DNA from: Amylostereum areolatum
Taxonomy: Eukaryota; Basidiomycota; Agaricomycetes; Russulales; Stereaceae
Reading direction: 5' to 3'
DNA length: 64,000 nt
Assembly: GCA_012932865.1 (NCBI GenBank)
Contig: SAXG01000003.1
Coordinates: 930,001-994,000, forward strand
Made by a program: the position numbers and the translations under genes. Within the stretch, counting starts at the first letter, position 1. Each line of letters begins with the position of its first letter. Below are positions 46,161 through 56,800 of the stretch, in pieces. The notes beneath the pieces were generated by a model that was given only the letters and a program-made list of their open reading frames with translations, did no database searches and was not told the origin of the DNA.

Positions 46161-46606
46161 GTCCAGAGAGCCTAGAGATGCTAGGAACAAATAATGCGTC
46201 AACAACGCGTTCGTGCGATCGCCGCGATGAGATCAGGGCACGTGATGTTCTGCGGCGTACGGACCCACAAGTCGACCTTCTCCCGTACGGCGTTTCTCAT
46301 TCCCTTGCAGCAACTGCAGTGCGATGCTTCCAAAAGGTTAAATAAAATGGTCTGTCATTCCAAAGGGATCCATGATGAATGACAGCGCAAGTGAACGATA
46401 ATAAACCGGCGCCAGACCGATGAACGAGACGCAGAGCACGTAACATAAAACGGGACGGAACACAACATGCTGCAGCAAACGGCACCGACTGATGACAGGA
46501 GACGTCAACAGCCAGGCCTGAGAAAGGAGACGAGCGTAAAGGCGTAACAAATTATGGGCATGAAGTCGTCGTGCATATAGAGATGGGGTTATCCTGGTCG
46601 TTTAAT
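46161..46606. other. Intergenic, no gene seen
   Basis: About 445 bp between the GPATCH11-like start and the stop of the RRM gene, both on the minus strand. No gene or repeat was recognised. Confidence 0.4.
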
Positions 46607-47783
46607 TTAAGACGCAACAACGACAGCCTCGGGAGTGGCCTCGGCGTCTGCGGCGGGGGCAGCAGACTCGTCCTTCTCCTTCTCCTCGTCTTCCTGGGTG
46701 TTCACGGCAATCTTGACGGCGATGGGCCTGCCCGCGACCTCCTTGCCTTCGAGGGCCTCGATGGCTTTCTTTTGTTCATCCTCGTCGCCGACATCAACAA
46801 AGCCGTAGCCCTTTGACTTGCGGGGCTTTCCCCAGCGGCGGCGGACGATGCGGGCAGAGTTGACTTTGATGCCGGCCTCGGTGAAGAGAGCAGCGAGGGC
46901 GGCATCGTCGACGTTGAAGCCGAGGTTGGCGACGAAGAGCACAGTCTTGGAGGGCTCTCCGACAGGCTCTTCGCCGGCAGGGCGAGGGGGGCGAGGAGCA
47001 CGCTTCTTGCGCGGCTCCTTGGCCTCGCCCTCAGCGGGCGCGGCGGCATCACCCTCGGCGGGGGTCTTGGCCTTCTTCTGCAAGGACAGTCCGTAAGTGG
47101 CGAACGGTCAGCGAAAGACCAAAGCGACGTACAGCGGATTTCTTCTTCTTCTTCTTGGGCTTTTCAGCGTCGCCGTTGGCGGCATCGGCGCCCTCCGCCT
47201 TGTCGGTTTCCCCGTTGGCCTCAGCGTCTGTGACCTCACCGGGAACCGCCTTGCTTCCGCGCCTGCCTGGCCTCCTGCGAGCCTTCTTTTCCTTTCTCTC
47301 CTTGTCTTTCTGTTCGGCCGGCTTGGCGACCTCGACGATGATTTGACGACCGTCGAGCTCCTTCTTGTCGAGCGCCTCAACCGCCTTCTCTGCGGCTTCG
47401 GCGGTGTTGAGGGCGACAAACCCGTAACCCGCAGAGCGCGTGCCGCGCATGATAACCTGGGCAGAGAGACTGAAGGGAGTGGCACAAGACGAAAATGAGC
47501 GAAAGATCGGTCGACGAGTGCCAGCGCATGCTGTGCAGGAGACGATGGGACGTACATGTCGCTCTCGACGGGCGCGAAGAATGCCTTCAGCCCTTCATCC
47601 GTGGTGGAATACGCAAGATTGCCGGCGAAGACCTGAAAAAGGACGCGTCAGAGGGGAGAGAGACGGAAAGGGAAGAGATGAAAGGGAACCGACCTTGAAA
47701 CCAGGTGTTTCGTCGACAACTTGATCTTGCGTAGCCGGAGGCACGCCGTTTTCGGTGACTGGGGCGGCGGGGGCGTCAGACAT
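46607..47783 (-). CDS. Two-RRM RNA-binding protein
   Basis: RNA-binding protein with two RRM domains joined by a lysine-rich linker. The start MSDAPAAPVTENGVPP is at 47783. RRM1: FAGNLAYSTTDEGLKAFFAP (RNP2 region), VIMRGTRSAGYGFVAL (RNP1), ALDKKELDGRQIIVEVAKP. The linker includes RKEKKARRRPGRRG and a KKKKKK cluster, likely nuclear or nucleolar. RRM2: KTVLFVANLGFNVDDAAL, KSKGYGFVDVGDEDEQKKAI, LEGKEVAGRPIAVKIAV. The tail is acidic and Ala-rich with stop TAA at 46607-46609. Three or four short introns in frame. The architecture is similar to fungal single-stranded nucleic acid binding/translation-linked RRM proteins; the RNA target is unknown. Confidence 0.85.
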
Positions 47784-49385
47784 GATGGGCTGGTGAACAG
47801 GAGGGTGTAGTGGTCTATGAACTGGGATGGGCAGCAATGAACCGGTTTTTCTTGTCTAACTTGGGGGTTGAGAGAAACGAATCGTCCGCGGTCGCGCCTT
47901 TTATCGCAGATCAAACTCCGCCACGCGACTGCCACCCGCGCCCGGCCACTGCCCGTTCCCTTCCTCCCGTTCTCCTCCCTCCCTTGCGCTTATCCTTCAA
48001 TCGCTCTTTCGCTTTCTACCTGAATCCTCATCCCTCGCTTTCCGCTCACCCTCCCCTTTTCTCGTTCTCGCTCTCTTTCTGCCTCTTTCCCCTCTTCTCA
48101 CCCGTTGCCCGGACGACCCTGTCACCACACCATCATCCCACAAAGCAAAACTCTGATCCCCACGGCCGAAACTGCTCCGGCGTCGCGGAACCATCTCCTC
48201 GTGTCCAACGCGTGCTCGGTTATTACACTTAGATCTTGGCATTATTCTCTGATCCATGCTGTCGAACGAACGTCCTGTACGAGCTACCCCGCATCGCGTA
48301 ATTAAATGGTGGCGACGCTTAACCATCTACTCGATGCCTGTGTAGGTGAAAACACCCCGTAATGGCTCTCTCCCCGGGCCCCGTGGCCCCGTGGTCATCT
48401 GCCGAGGGCAGCAGTACAACGTTGGGTCGCCTACTGGCGTCGTGTCGCAAAACCCTGCAAGTTGCCTGGACCATCATGATGCGCACAAGTCTAGTCCACG
48501 CCACGCCGGAGGTATTCTGTCATCACGTTGCAGGACTTGTGGCGAACCGCTGATCATCCTCAATGAGCTACCGAATATAAGCGACTTAACGAGCGGGGAC
48601 CGACACGCCAGTTGAATCACGGGAGCGCGTCGATCGGCGAAATCCAGCTCGAGTAATCCCTTGCCCCTATCAAGCGATTTATTGCGTACAACTCGTCGTT
48701 TCGCTCGTCGTTGATGTACGCTTTGCACCTTTACCTTCATCCACTTGTGCTGAATCCATGTCACTACCTCCACGGCCTTCTCAGGCGGTGAGATTGCGCA
48801 TCCGCAGTTGGTGCGAGTTCGTTGACAGCGCGGCGGACACCGCAATGTGCTGTACGCTCGGCAGGACAAGACAAGGCAAGACAAGACCCTGGGCTTATAC
48901 ATCTGACGTCGGCCATAGCGATGACCATAATATATCTTCGAACAAATGGGCGAGCTGTTGCCCGAACGTCGAGAATGTCGTATCATACCTGCGACAGGCG
49001 CAATATACACTTTTCTCGTCGTCGACGCATAAGCAGGCTCAAAGGCGCGACGTGCATCCGAATACCTGGGCTACAATAGCATGCGCGCTGCCAGGCCTGC
49101 CTTCAAGCCTGCCAGCCTCGTCGCGGCACTGCGATACTCTCCCTCTCACCGCCGGCAGAGGTCCCTGTGGCGTATTGTGTGTGATGTACACAGTACTTAC
49201 TGTACAAATGCCTCCTCTGCCGCCCTGTCGCAATGGTTTTTGCTGTAGGCGATCATGTTCTGGACTCTGGAGCCGCTTGTTCTATCTTCATTTCCATCTC
49301 GCAACGCTTGGTTTGAAAAGGTACTTTAGTCCATTCAAATGTCATCCCCCCATCCCATCTCCCCTGACTGGAAATAACGGTCACC
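47784..49385. other. 1.6-kb divergent intergenic region, no gene seen
   Basis: Pyrimidine-rich between about 47940 and 48110. The 372-codon frame starting at 48758 has no domain and odd Cys/Arg-rich composition and is judged spurious, although a small gene starts inside it at 49386 in another frame. Confidence 0.4.
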
Positions 49386-49656
49386 ATGAATGTCGCTGCG
49401 TACACAACTTATCTCTTTGTCCTCGTGGCTGCGATTGCGTCCGCTGCTCCGGTACGTGTCCCCAATGCATCCTCATAGTCCCCTCGCAGATGACAGTTAT
49501 TGCGCAGATTGCTGAGCCAGTGAACGACGTGGTGAGATTCCTTGAGCTGGTGTTGATGTACAGCAATGCTCATCCAACACACCGACGTTGTCGAACGCAA
49601 ACGGGAAGGCCCGTGCATGGGGTCAGAACAATCAGGACTGGAAGCGGTCGTTCTAG
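49386..49656 (+). CDS. Candidate small secreted protein
   Basis: A CACCATGA context starts MNVAAYTTYLFVLVAAIASA, a good secretory signal peptide, followed by AP and a GTACGT donor (49452). Exon 2 from 49508 reads IAEPVNDV. A third exon from 49564 (QCSSNTPTLSNANGKARAWG ... QDWKRSF, TAG 49654-49656) joins in frame, but this needs a 32-nt intron. Alternatively exon 2 reads on to RSRRGYYNPGN and a donor near 49681. The signal peptide and first intron are believable; the mature protein is not settled. No known family. Confidence 0.35.
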
Positions 49657-50109
49657 ACGTGGGTACTATAACCCTGGAAATAGGTATGACATCCGCTCAT
49701 CAGCGTATTTCTGTCTTCCCCTTACGTTGAGCGGCAGCGTAGGGCCCTTCAGGCCACTCCCGTTAATACCTCGTCAGTCTTTTGCGTACAGCTTCAAGTA
49801 CCGCCATTCATGTATCCGTTTTGCCCATCGGTTTTGCCTTTTCTATCTACGCCAGTGTAATCTTCCCATCGCTTGACTTTTATTTCCCTGAGCGCGCACG
49901 TTGGACGAGAAAGGACGAGAGATTTGCAGGTGGTTCCTGATGAAAAGGATGGCTTCTGCTTGACTTTGGAAGTCGGCAGCGTTATCTTGCATGTCCGCGT
50001 GGAGGTGCCTAGCAATCCATCACTGAATGCGTGTTTCTTCTGTCATGATCGTATCCTCAAACCTCGACGTACTCAACGTACTCAACGACGACGAACGTCA
50101 AGTCTAGAA
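49657..50109. other. Intergenic, no gene seen
   Basis: About 450 bp before the decarboxylase start. It may include 3' exons of the candidate secreted protein and the promoter of the next gene. Confidence 0.35.
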
Positions 50110-51460
50110 ATGGCGGCGCTCCAGAGACTCCTCGTCGATGTCCACACCCATGTATACCTACCCCGCTACGCCACCGCTCTCCGCGCACGCCAAAACGCAC
50201 CCCGCATTTTCTCGCGCACTGGTCCCTCCGGCCAGCCAGAAGACCGTCTCGTTATCCTCGACGATGAACCCAGCGGCGGTCGTCCCGTAGGACCTCAGGT
50301 ATGCCTCAATCGCGCTCTTCTACACCCTTCCACCCACGAATGGAACGCAGTACTGGGACAGAGACGAAAAACTCAAATTCATGGATCGACACGGGATAGA
50401 CGTCTCCTTTGTCAGGTCTGTCGCGTTTAGTGTGCAAGTTTGCATCACTGATAGCAACACTCAGTACCGCGAATCCATGGCTTGACTTTCTCTCGTTTTC
50501 CGATGCACAAATTCTGGCTCGCGAGCTCAACGCTGACCTCGAGACGTACTGCGCTACCTCCCCCTCCGTCGCCTCCGCATCTTCGCCCACCCTCCGCCGC
50601 CTCTACGGTATCGGTCTCCTCCCACTCGTTCCAGGCGCCCCCGCGTCCGAACTCCCCGCCGCCGTCGCAGATCTCGCGTCCAATCCGCATATCCGTGGCG
50701 TCATACTCGGTACGCGAGGTGCGGGAGCAGGCCTCGACGACCCCGCGCTTGAGCCTCTGTGGGCCGCCCTGTCCAAGGCGGGCCTGGTCATCTTCCTGCA
50801 CCCGCACTACGGTGTCGGTGCACAACAATGGGGCCCATTGGACAACGGCCATGTTCTCCCGCTCGCGCTCGGTTTCCCGTTCGAAACCACGACGGTACGT
50901 CCCTATTTCCTTCATCACGTCGACCTGCACGAACCTGACACAATCTCCTTGCCTTGCAGGCTATCACGCGCTTGATTCTGGCGGGTGTACTCGACCGACA
51001 CCCAGACCTGCGTATCCTACTCGCGCACTCGGGTGCCGCGCTTCCCCAATTGTCCTCCCGCCTCGCCTCGTGCATCGCGCATGATCCTGTTCTCGAGGGC
51101 CGCCTTCAGCACGACGCGCGTTGGTACCTCGGCCGTCTCTGGTTCGACGCCGTCGCGTACGGGTCCTCCGAGCTCGGATTCGTTTCCGAGGCCGTAGGCC
51201 GTGCGGGCAGGTTCGCGACGGGAGCGTCCCCCGCGCTCACCAGCGACCTGCGTTTGCGCGAGGACGAGGAGCGTCGTGCGGGCAGTCACCGTATGCTTTT
51301 CGGGACCGATCATCCGTTCTTCCCTCCGTTGGCTGGGGACGAGAAATGGAGGAGTGTCGTTGAGAACCTTGAGGCGATCGACGGTGTTGGCGCGTGGTCT
51401 CAAAAAGAAAAAGATGGTGTTCGTGGACACAATGCGCTCGAGCTCTTTGGATTGGTATAG
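50110..51460 (+). CDS. Amidohydrolase-family decarboxylase (ACMSD-like)
   Basis: Metal-dependent amidohydrolase 2 family enzyme related to aminocarboxymuconate-semialdehyde decarboxylase and orotate/uracil-carboxylate or aromatic-acid decarboxylases. The start is MAALQRLLVDVHTHVYLP, with the HxH metal motif in DVHTHVYLP. Next: DRHGIDVSFV, then an intron, STANPWLDFL, YGIGLLPLVPGAP, GVILGTRGAGAGLDDPALEP, and VIFLHPHYGVG (metal His). After an intron come LILAGVLDRHPDLRILLAHS (His) and MLFGTDHPFFPPL (active-site Asp). Stop TAG is at 51458-51460. Four short introns. All expected metal/catalytic positions are seen, so it is likely active. The substrate (tryptophan pathway, nucleobase or lignin-derived aromatics) is not decidable. 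Confidence 0.83.
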
Positions 51461-52052
51461 CGCAATATTTGGAAATATCAAACGAGTTCGTAGGAGGCGA
51501 AGGCAATACATAAAGTCATGTAACATTCTCTATCATTGACCACAAATGGTATAAATGCGAACAAACCACAAACCCGCATAGATGCACATGCGAGAACTGC
51601 CCTAGGCACTGTCTCCAGCTCGCGCCCAGCTCTAAAAGTACAGTATACACAACGTGCGAGCGTCCAGCACATGCATACAGGTATAGAAAGGCCCCAGGGA
51701 ATGGATGGATGGATGGATGAAGTTCACAGTGAGAAAAAGGACAGGGTATAAATAGAGAATAAATCGTGATGCAGCACACGCCATGCGAAGGGGAAACGAA
51801 GAGGGATGGCCTGGACACAGAGGTCCACACAGGTGGGGGATGGACAAAGATCTCTTCAAGGAGTATGAACTTGAAGAGGGGCGGAGGGGTGTCACGGATA
51901 CGCGGGAAAACGCCTGGGAAGGGGATCGCTAATGCGGGTGGCCGGCACGCCAAGAAGGGGAGATACTTCAAGAAAATGAAAACCACGAGGAACGAAGGAG
52001 GGCGTCGCGTCAACCTAGGATGTCTTCGCGGGGCACTGAGTACACTCGTCCT
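51461..52052. other. Convergent intergenic region, no gene seen
   Basis: About 590 bp between two convergent stops. Apart from a short ATGG microsatellite, no feature was recognised. Confidence 0.45.
51701..51719 (+). repeat. (ATGG)n microsatellite
   Basis: Nearly five perfect tandem copies of the tetranucleotide ATGG in the convergent spacer. A simple-sequence repeat likely to vary in length between strains. Confidence 0.75.
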
Positions 52053-53547
52053 TCAAGTCGGGGTGCTGGGCCCATAAAACGAGTCAAGAGACGGCGCGTA
52101 TTCAGCATTTGAGCGCGGGGCAGCGCCTCCCTGGGGATGCCGCACTTGGGGTGCAGTGCCATACGTTCGAGACACGTTGGACGGATCCGCAAAAGGATGG
52201 TTGGAAGACGACGTGGGCGAGACGCGACTGGCATCGTACGTGGCGTAGGCACCCTGGTTACCATAACCACCTGCACCACCACCTGCACCGACACCGGCAT
52301 ATTGCGTCGCCTGTTGTTCGTCCGAGAAAGGATTTTGGCCGCTACCTTGATACTCTGTGCCTGGAGGATACTCGACTCCGTACGCCGATACGGTGTAAAC
52401 CGCGTTGTGGCTATATCCTTGGGTGGGGTACCCAAAGTCGACACCTGCCTGGGGGACGGACTGCCCATAATGAATTTCGCGATCTGGATACGAGCCTATA
52501 GGGGCGGGCTGGGCATAATGACCAGCGTCCGGGTCGGAGACGACATCGATATCCGTGGGTTCATTGGGATGGGAAGCGGGCGCGTCACGGGTGTACTTCT
52601 CGAAGAAATCCTCGTCCCTCTCCCGAGGGCGACGCTTGCGAGCGATGAACAGAACCAGATATCCGACGACGGCGAGGCCTACGAGGCCAACGGCAGTAAA
52701 TGTTCCAGCAACGGCAGGTGTGTTGGCAAAAAATCTGATGAATGCTGTAAGAAGGACGGCAACGATCGGTCGAGGATAAATGCGTACCCAGTTGCAGATG
52801 AAGAGTTGCCTGCATCTGTGGCTGCCGTAGCGGAGGCTAAGACGCGGGATGTTACGGTAAAGAGGTCGGTCGCAGGTCCCGAGGACACGGTGATCACGGC
52901 AGGGGCCAAGGCGAGGGACGTGGACGTGTGCGTGCTGGACGAAGTGGACGTCCTGGGCAGGGGATGTCAGGGTGAGGGACATGCCATGTTGGAAGGGGGG
53001 TGACGTACCTAGTAACCGAAGACGAGGAGACCTTCGTAGACGAAGACGACGTAGATAGCGGGGCCGAAGAGGTGGTGGTAGAAGAAGTAGTTGAAGAGCG
53101 AGTGGAGGACGAGGAGGAGGTGGTGGAAGGTGGAGCAGACGAGGTGGATGAGATGGCCGACGAAGATTCCGGGAGTTCCGAGGTCGAGGTCGGCCTGGAA
53201 GAGCTGGACGGGGGTTCAGTGGATGTGACGCTGGGTTGAACAGTAGTAGGCCGAGTGCTCGAGGGGAGGAAAGTGCTCGAGCTCGCGACGGACGAGATGG
53301 AGCCCGGCGTATCTCCGTTGTTGCCGTCGTTGGTGTTACCATCGCCGTTACCGTTCCCGGGGCCGCCACCGTCAGCTTGTCTATGTACAAGGCGGAATAC
53401 GCGATTGGCCAAGGTGCGCTTGTGGAGGGCGGCGGGCGCACGGGAGTCGAAGGTTCTACGTTCGAAAGCGAAGGCGTTGGCGGAGAGAGCGAGGAAGAGA
53501 ACGACTATGGAAAAGAAAGTGAAGACACGCGCGGGAGAGCGACGCAT
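52053..53547 (-). CDS. Ser/Thr-rich single-pass surface protein, WSC/Mid2-like layout
   Basis: Predicted plasma-membrane glycoprotein. The start MRRSPARVFTFFSIVVLFLA at 53547 is a signal peptide. The ectodomain contains a Gly/Asn/Asp stretch and then a long Ser/Thr/Pro region (about 120 residues) expected to be O-mannosylated. Two introns join to TDLFTVTSRVLASATAAT and GFFANTPAVAGTFTAVGLVG, starting a membrane span that ends VLFIARKRRPRERDEDFFEK. The cytoplasmic tail of about 170 residues is Tyr/Gly/Pro/Gln-rich and ends YGPSTPT with TGA at 52053-52055. The layout matches fungal wall-stress sensors and Mid2-type proteins, but no cysteine-rich WSC domain is visible, so function is inferred from layout only. 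Confidence 0.75.
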
Positions 53548-53851
53548 CGTTAGAGAGGATTGCGCGGCTGGGGGCCACGGTAGCTGAAACAGAGGCTGAA
53601 GCCTGAGGCGAGGATTAATGGTGGTGAGAGAAAAGGAAGGAAATGGCCAAAGTTCGCCATGACATTCGCATCAGCCTCCTCACAAAGTGCCTGCTTCAGG
53701 TTCGAGCCGGCTTTCATCCGGCGGTCATCATAGTCAAACTGCCATCTTCACAACCAACTGGCAGTCTGGCACAGATATCACATAACATAAGTACACTCTA
53801 GTCGACTCCTTGATAGAATACGTAGAACAGAAACTTCAAGTACAAGCACAA
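53548..53851. other. Intergenic, no gene seen
   Basis: 304 bp between the surface-protein start and the NUP188 stop. It presumably holds the promoter of the former and the 3' UTR of the latter. Confidence 0.4.
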
Positions 53852-56800
53852 CTACCCGCTTTTCATCACGTGCTCGTTCAAGAAACGTAGAAGGACGTCC
53901 GTTATGTCCACTGTCTCCCCTTCTCGACTCTTCCCCTGCACTCCCCGCGCTCTCTCCATAAGCGCACGAAGTTCTCCGCCCATCTCCACCACCATCCCCC
54001 GCCGCACCCGCTCCGACAATCCCGATGACTCTCGTCTTCGTTCCCCGCCTTCCCCCATCTCCTCCATTTCCCCATCTGCCCCCGCTCCATCACCCCCTTC
54101 CGGCCGCTCGAGCCACATACCCAGCTGCGTCGCAGCATACATTAATACGACCTCCACCGTCTGTCGTGCAGTGTGCCGAGCTTCGCCCACATCCAACGCT
54201 CGTTCCGCCCCGCGCACAGACGTGGAGATCGACGACGGCGGGGCCAGTGCTTGACCAGTTGGCCGTGCTACCAGCTGGCTTAACACATCGAGCGCACTAC
54301 TCGTCAACTCCAAGAGCGTGCCCATCGACGCAGGTTCTCCAAGCACCACCTTCGAATGCTGTATGATAACACCGTCAGAACTGTAGACACGAATCCATGC
54401 AGCCATAACTACTCACTGGGACAATGAGCGGACACCAAGTCGGAACGTCCTCTATATCACCCCGCAACACCGTGTCCGATCTATTGATCACGACCAACGT
54501 GCAAACGATGCTGCTCGTGAGCCCGAGCAACCGGTGCACCAACCGTGCAAGGAAAGGGCGCTTCACGGGGTCTACCACTGCTGTTCCCGCAGAGGCCTGT
54601 CCATCTGACTGATCCTTCTCCGCTGCCATGCGTTCCTCAGCTGTGACGGGTTCAAGGAGGCTAGCCACTTGGTTCGGGTGTGTGAGGGCGTAATTTAGTT
54701 GCTGAAGCAACAAGAGCGCGTTTGTGCTAAATGCAGCGAGGACGCCCTCCGTCGGACCGGCTCTCTCTCCCCTTCGTCTTGAACCACCCGCGGACGAAGC
54801 ACTCATTGCGATCGCGTGGAACAGCTCTACCACGCGCTCCATCTCTTCCACGAGTGCCAGCGAGATCGGGTCTCCAACCGTCCACGCAAGCACACCTGCA
54901 ATCTGGTTCCCAAATAGCCGCACGAATCCGCTCGCCTCTGCCCCGAAGAAGTGTTTTTGCATCCCAAGTGACGAAAAGACGCCCGACACTACCGCCAACA
55001 TGACGCAGTACGCGGTGTGGGCCGGGTTCCGTTCTCCAGGCAGCTCAGGGAGTGTGACATCGATGGGACCTGTGCCCAATCGACTGTTGCTGTAGGCAAT
55101 CAATATTCCTTCACTGGCGAGACGCTCGGCAGGTCCTGGAAGGCTTGCTAACGCAACGTGGAAGGTGAGGATGTGGGGCGAATACAATGGCTGCTTGCGG
55201 CGACTGAAAGGAAGCGTGGACAGGCCTGTGAGATCTGTTTGCACGAAGAGTTCTAGGCTGGCGCGGATAACATCCGTCTCCTGGCATCGAGTCAGCCACT
55301 GCGTGCTCGACGGGCTGATATCTCTTCGTGTGCACTCTTTGAATACCGCGACCAAAAGTTCAAGGTCAACGTCGATATCTGCATCCAACCGCATGCGGGC
55401 CGTTCCGAAGACGAAGCGTAACGAATCAACCACAAAGACATGTGTTGCATCAACCATGGATGATACGGCTAATCGGTTCTCGGCGGTCAAGAACTTCGGA
55501 CGGCCAGCCATATTCCGACTTTGTCGTGCGCAGAAGTAGATGATCTGCAACAAGCTGCGATGAAAGGAGGTGGTGATAGATCCTCGGACGGACTCGATAG
55601 GCGAGTGGGCTTCGTTCACGACCATGTCATGCACGTTACCGATGAGTTTGATGAAGTTCTCTTTCTCCTTCGGACTGTCTGTGGAGGAAAACCAGGCCAA
55701 TTCCAAAAGGGCAAGCAAGAGCGATAGTCGTACTCCATGGATGTCAGACATAAGCTCGCCCGATCGCTCCTCGGTGGCCACTTTGTTGGAGATATCTGCG
55801 GCTAAAGCAAGCATGACAGGCCGGGAGGCTGAAACTCCTCGCAAAAATGGAGCTGCGGTCACCAACAAAGAGCGCCATGATTGACATAACTCCCTGGATG
55901 CGTGCGCCAGGGACAGGTTCATGCTGATTGAAAACACGCCGTTCACCAGCGCCCCCGCCTCCATAGCCAGCCTTTCTGTCATATCGGACGAATGCAGGGG
56001 ATCGCGTAGCATGTTCAGGGAAAATGCGAAGGCATCTCCAAATTCGCGATGTATTGGGAGCAATCGTGATTCGAAATACTCCAGGCTAAGTCCGGGAAAG
56101 CTGGTCTTGATAAGTTCGACGACGCCATCATAGAGGGCTGGGTCATAGGCAGTAGCGACCGCATCGCTGAGCAATCCGGAAAGTGTATCTTCGGATTTGA
56201 AGACGGGTTCGATGGCTTGATAACTCTGCGGCTTCAAACGCCCCCCGGTAAAGTTCCGGTCCAGGTCGATGTCGAACGCGATGATACGTATCGCGTGGGC
56301 CTTGCAAAGCACTTGGCTTGCATACATCGAGATATTCTCGTGTAATGTCGAACGAGGGCCCTCGTCACCGCCTCCCATATATTCTGTGCTCTGATAATGG
56401 GCTGCTTGCGATAGTTCTTCTTTGGCAATGTCTGTCGCCGCACTCCAAAGAGTCGCGTTCTTCCGGGTGGCCTCCAGCATACCTTTGTGCTCCATACCAC
56501 GCTCCCATACTGCTGATAGAAAACCCAAAGCGGTCGACAGCAGCTCCGGGTTCACATCCCAGTAATCCTTCCAGTTGATGAGTATAGCGCTAGCAGCCTC
56601 CAGACCGTTCGCTTGGGACTGCTCCGACTTCTTGTCCGGAGATTCCTGCGAGGTCCCATTATCCTGGATACGAAGGCGGCCGGCGATGAAAAGGTTGCCC
56701 AATGCAGGTTCCTTTTCGACCGCCAGAGCCATAAACCGCCAAACTGCGACGCGTACATCTGCCTCCTGGTATGGATGGTGCGCTATTTGCACTAATTGTG

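Noticed and set aside
48758..49876. A 372-codon plus-strand frame
   Set aside because: Unusual Cys/Arg/Pro composition without any domain; a believable small gene with a signal peptide starts inside it in another frame.
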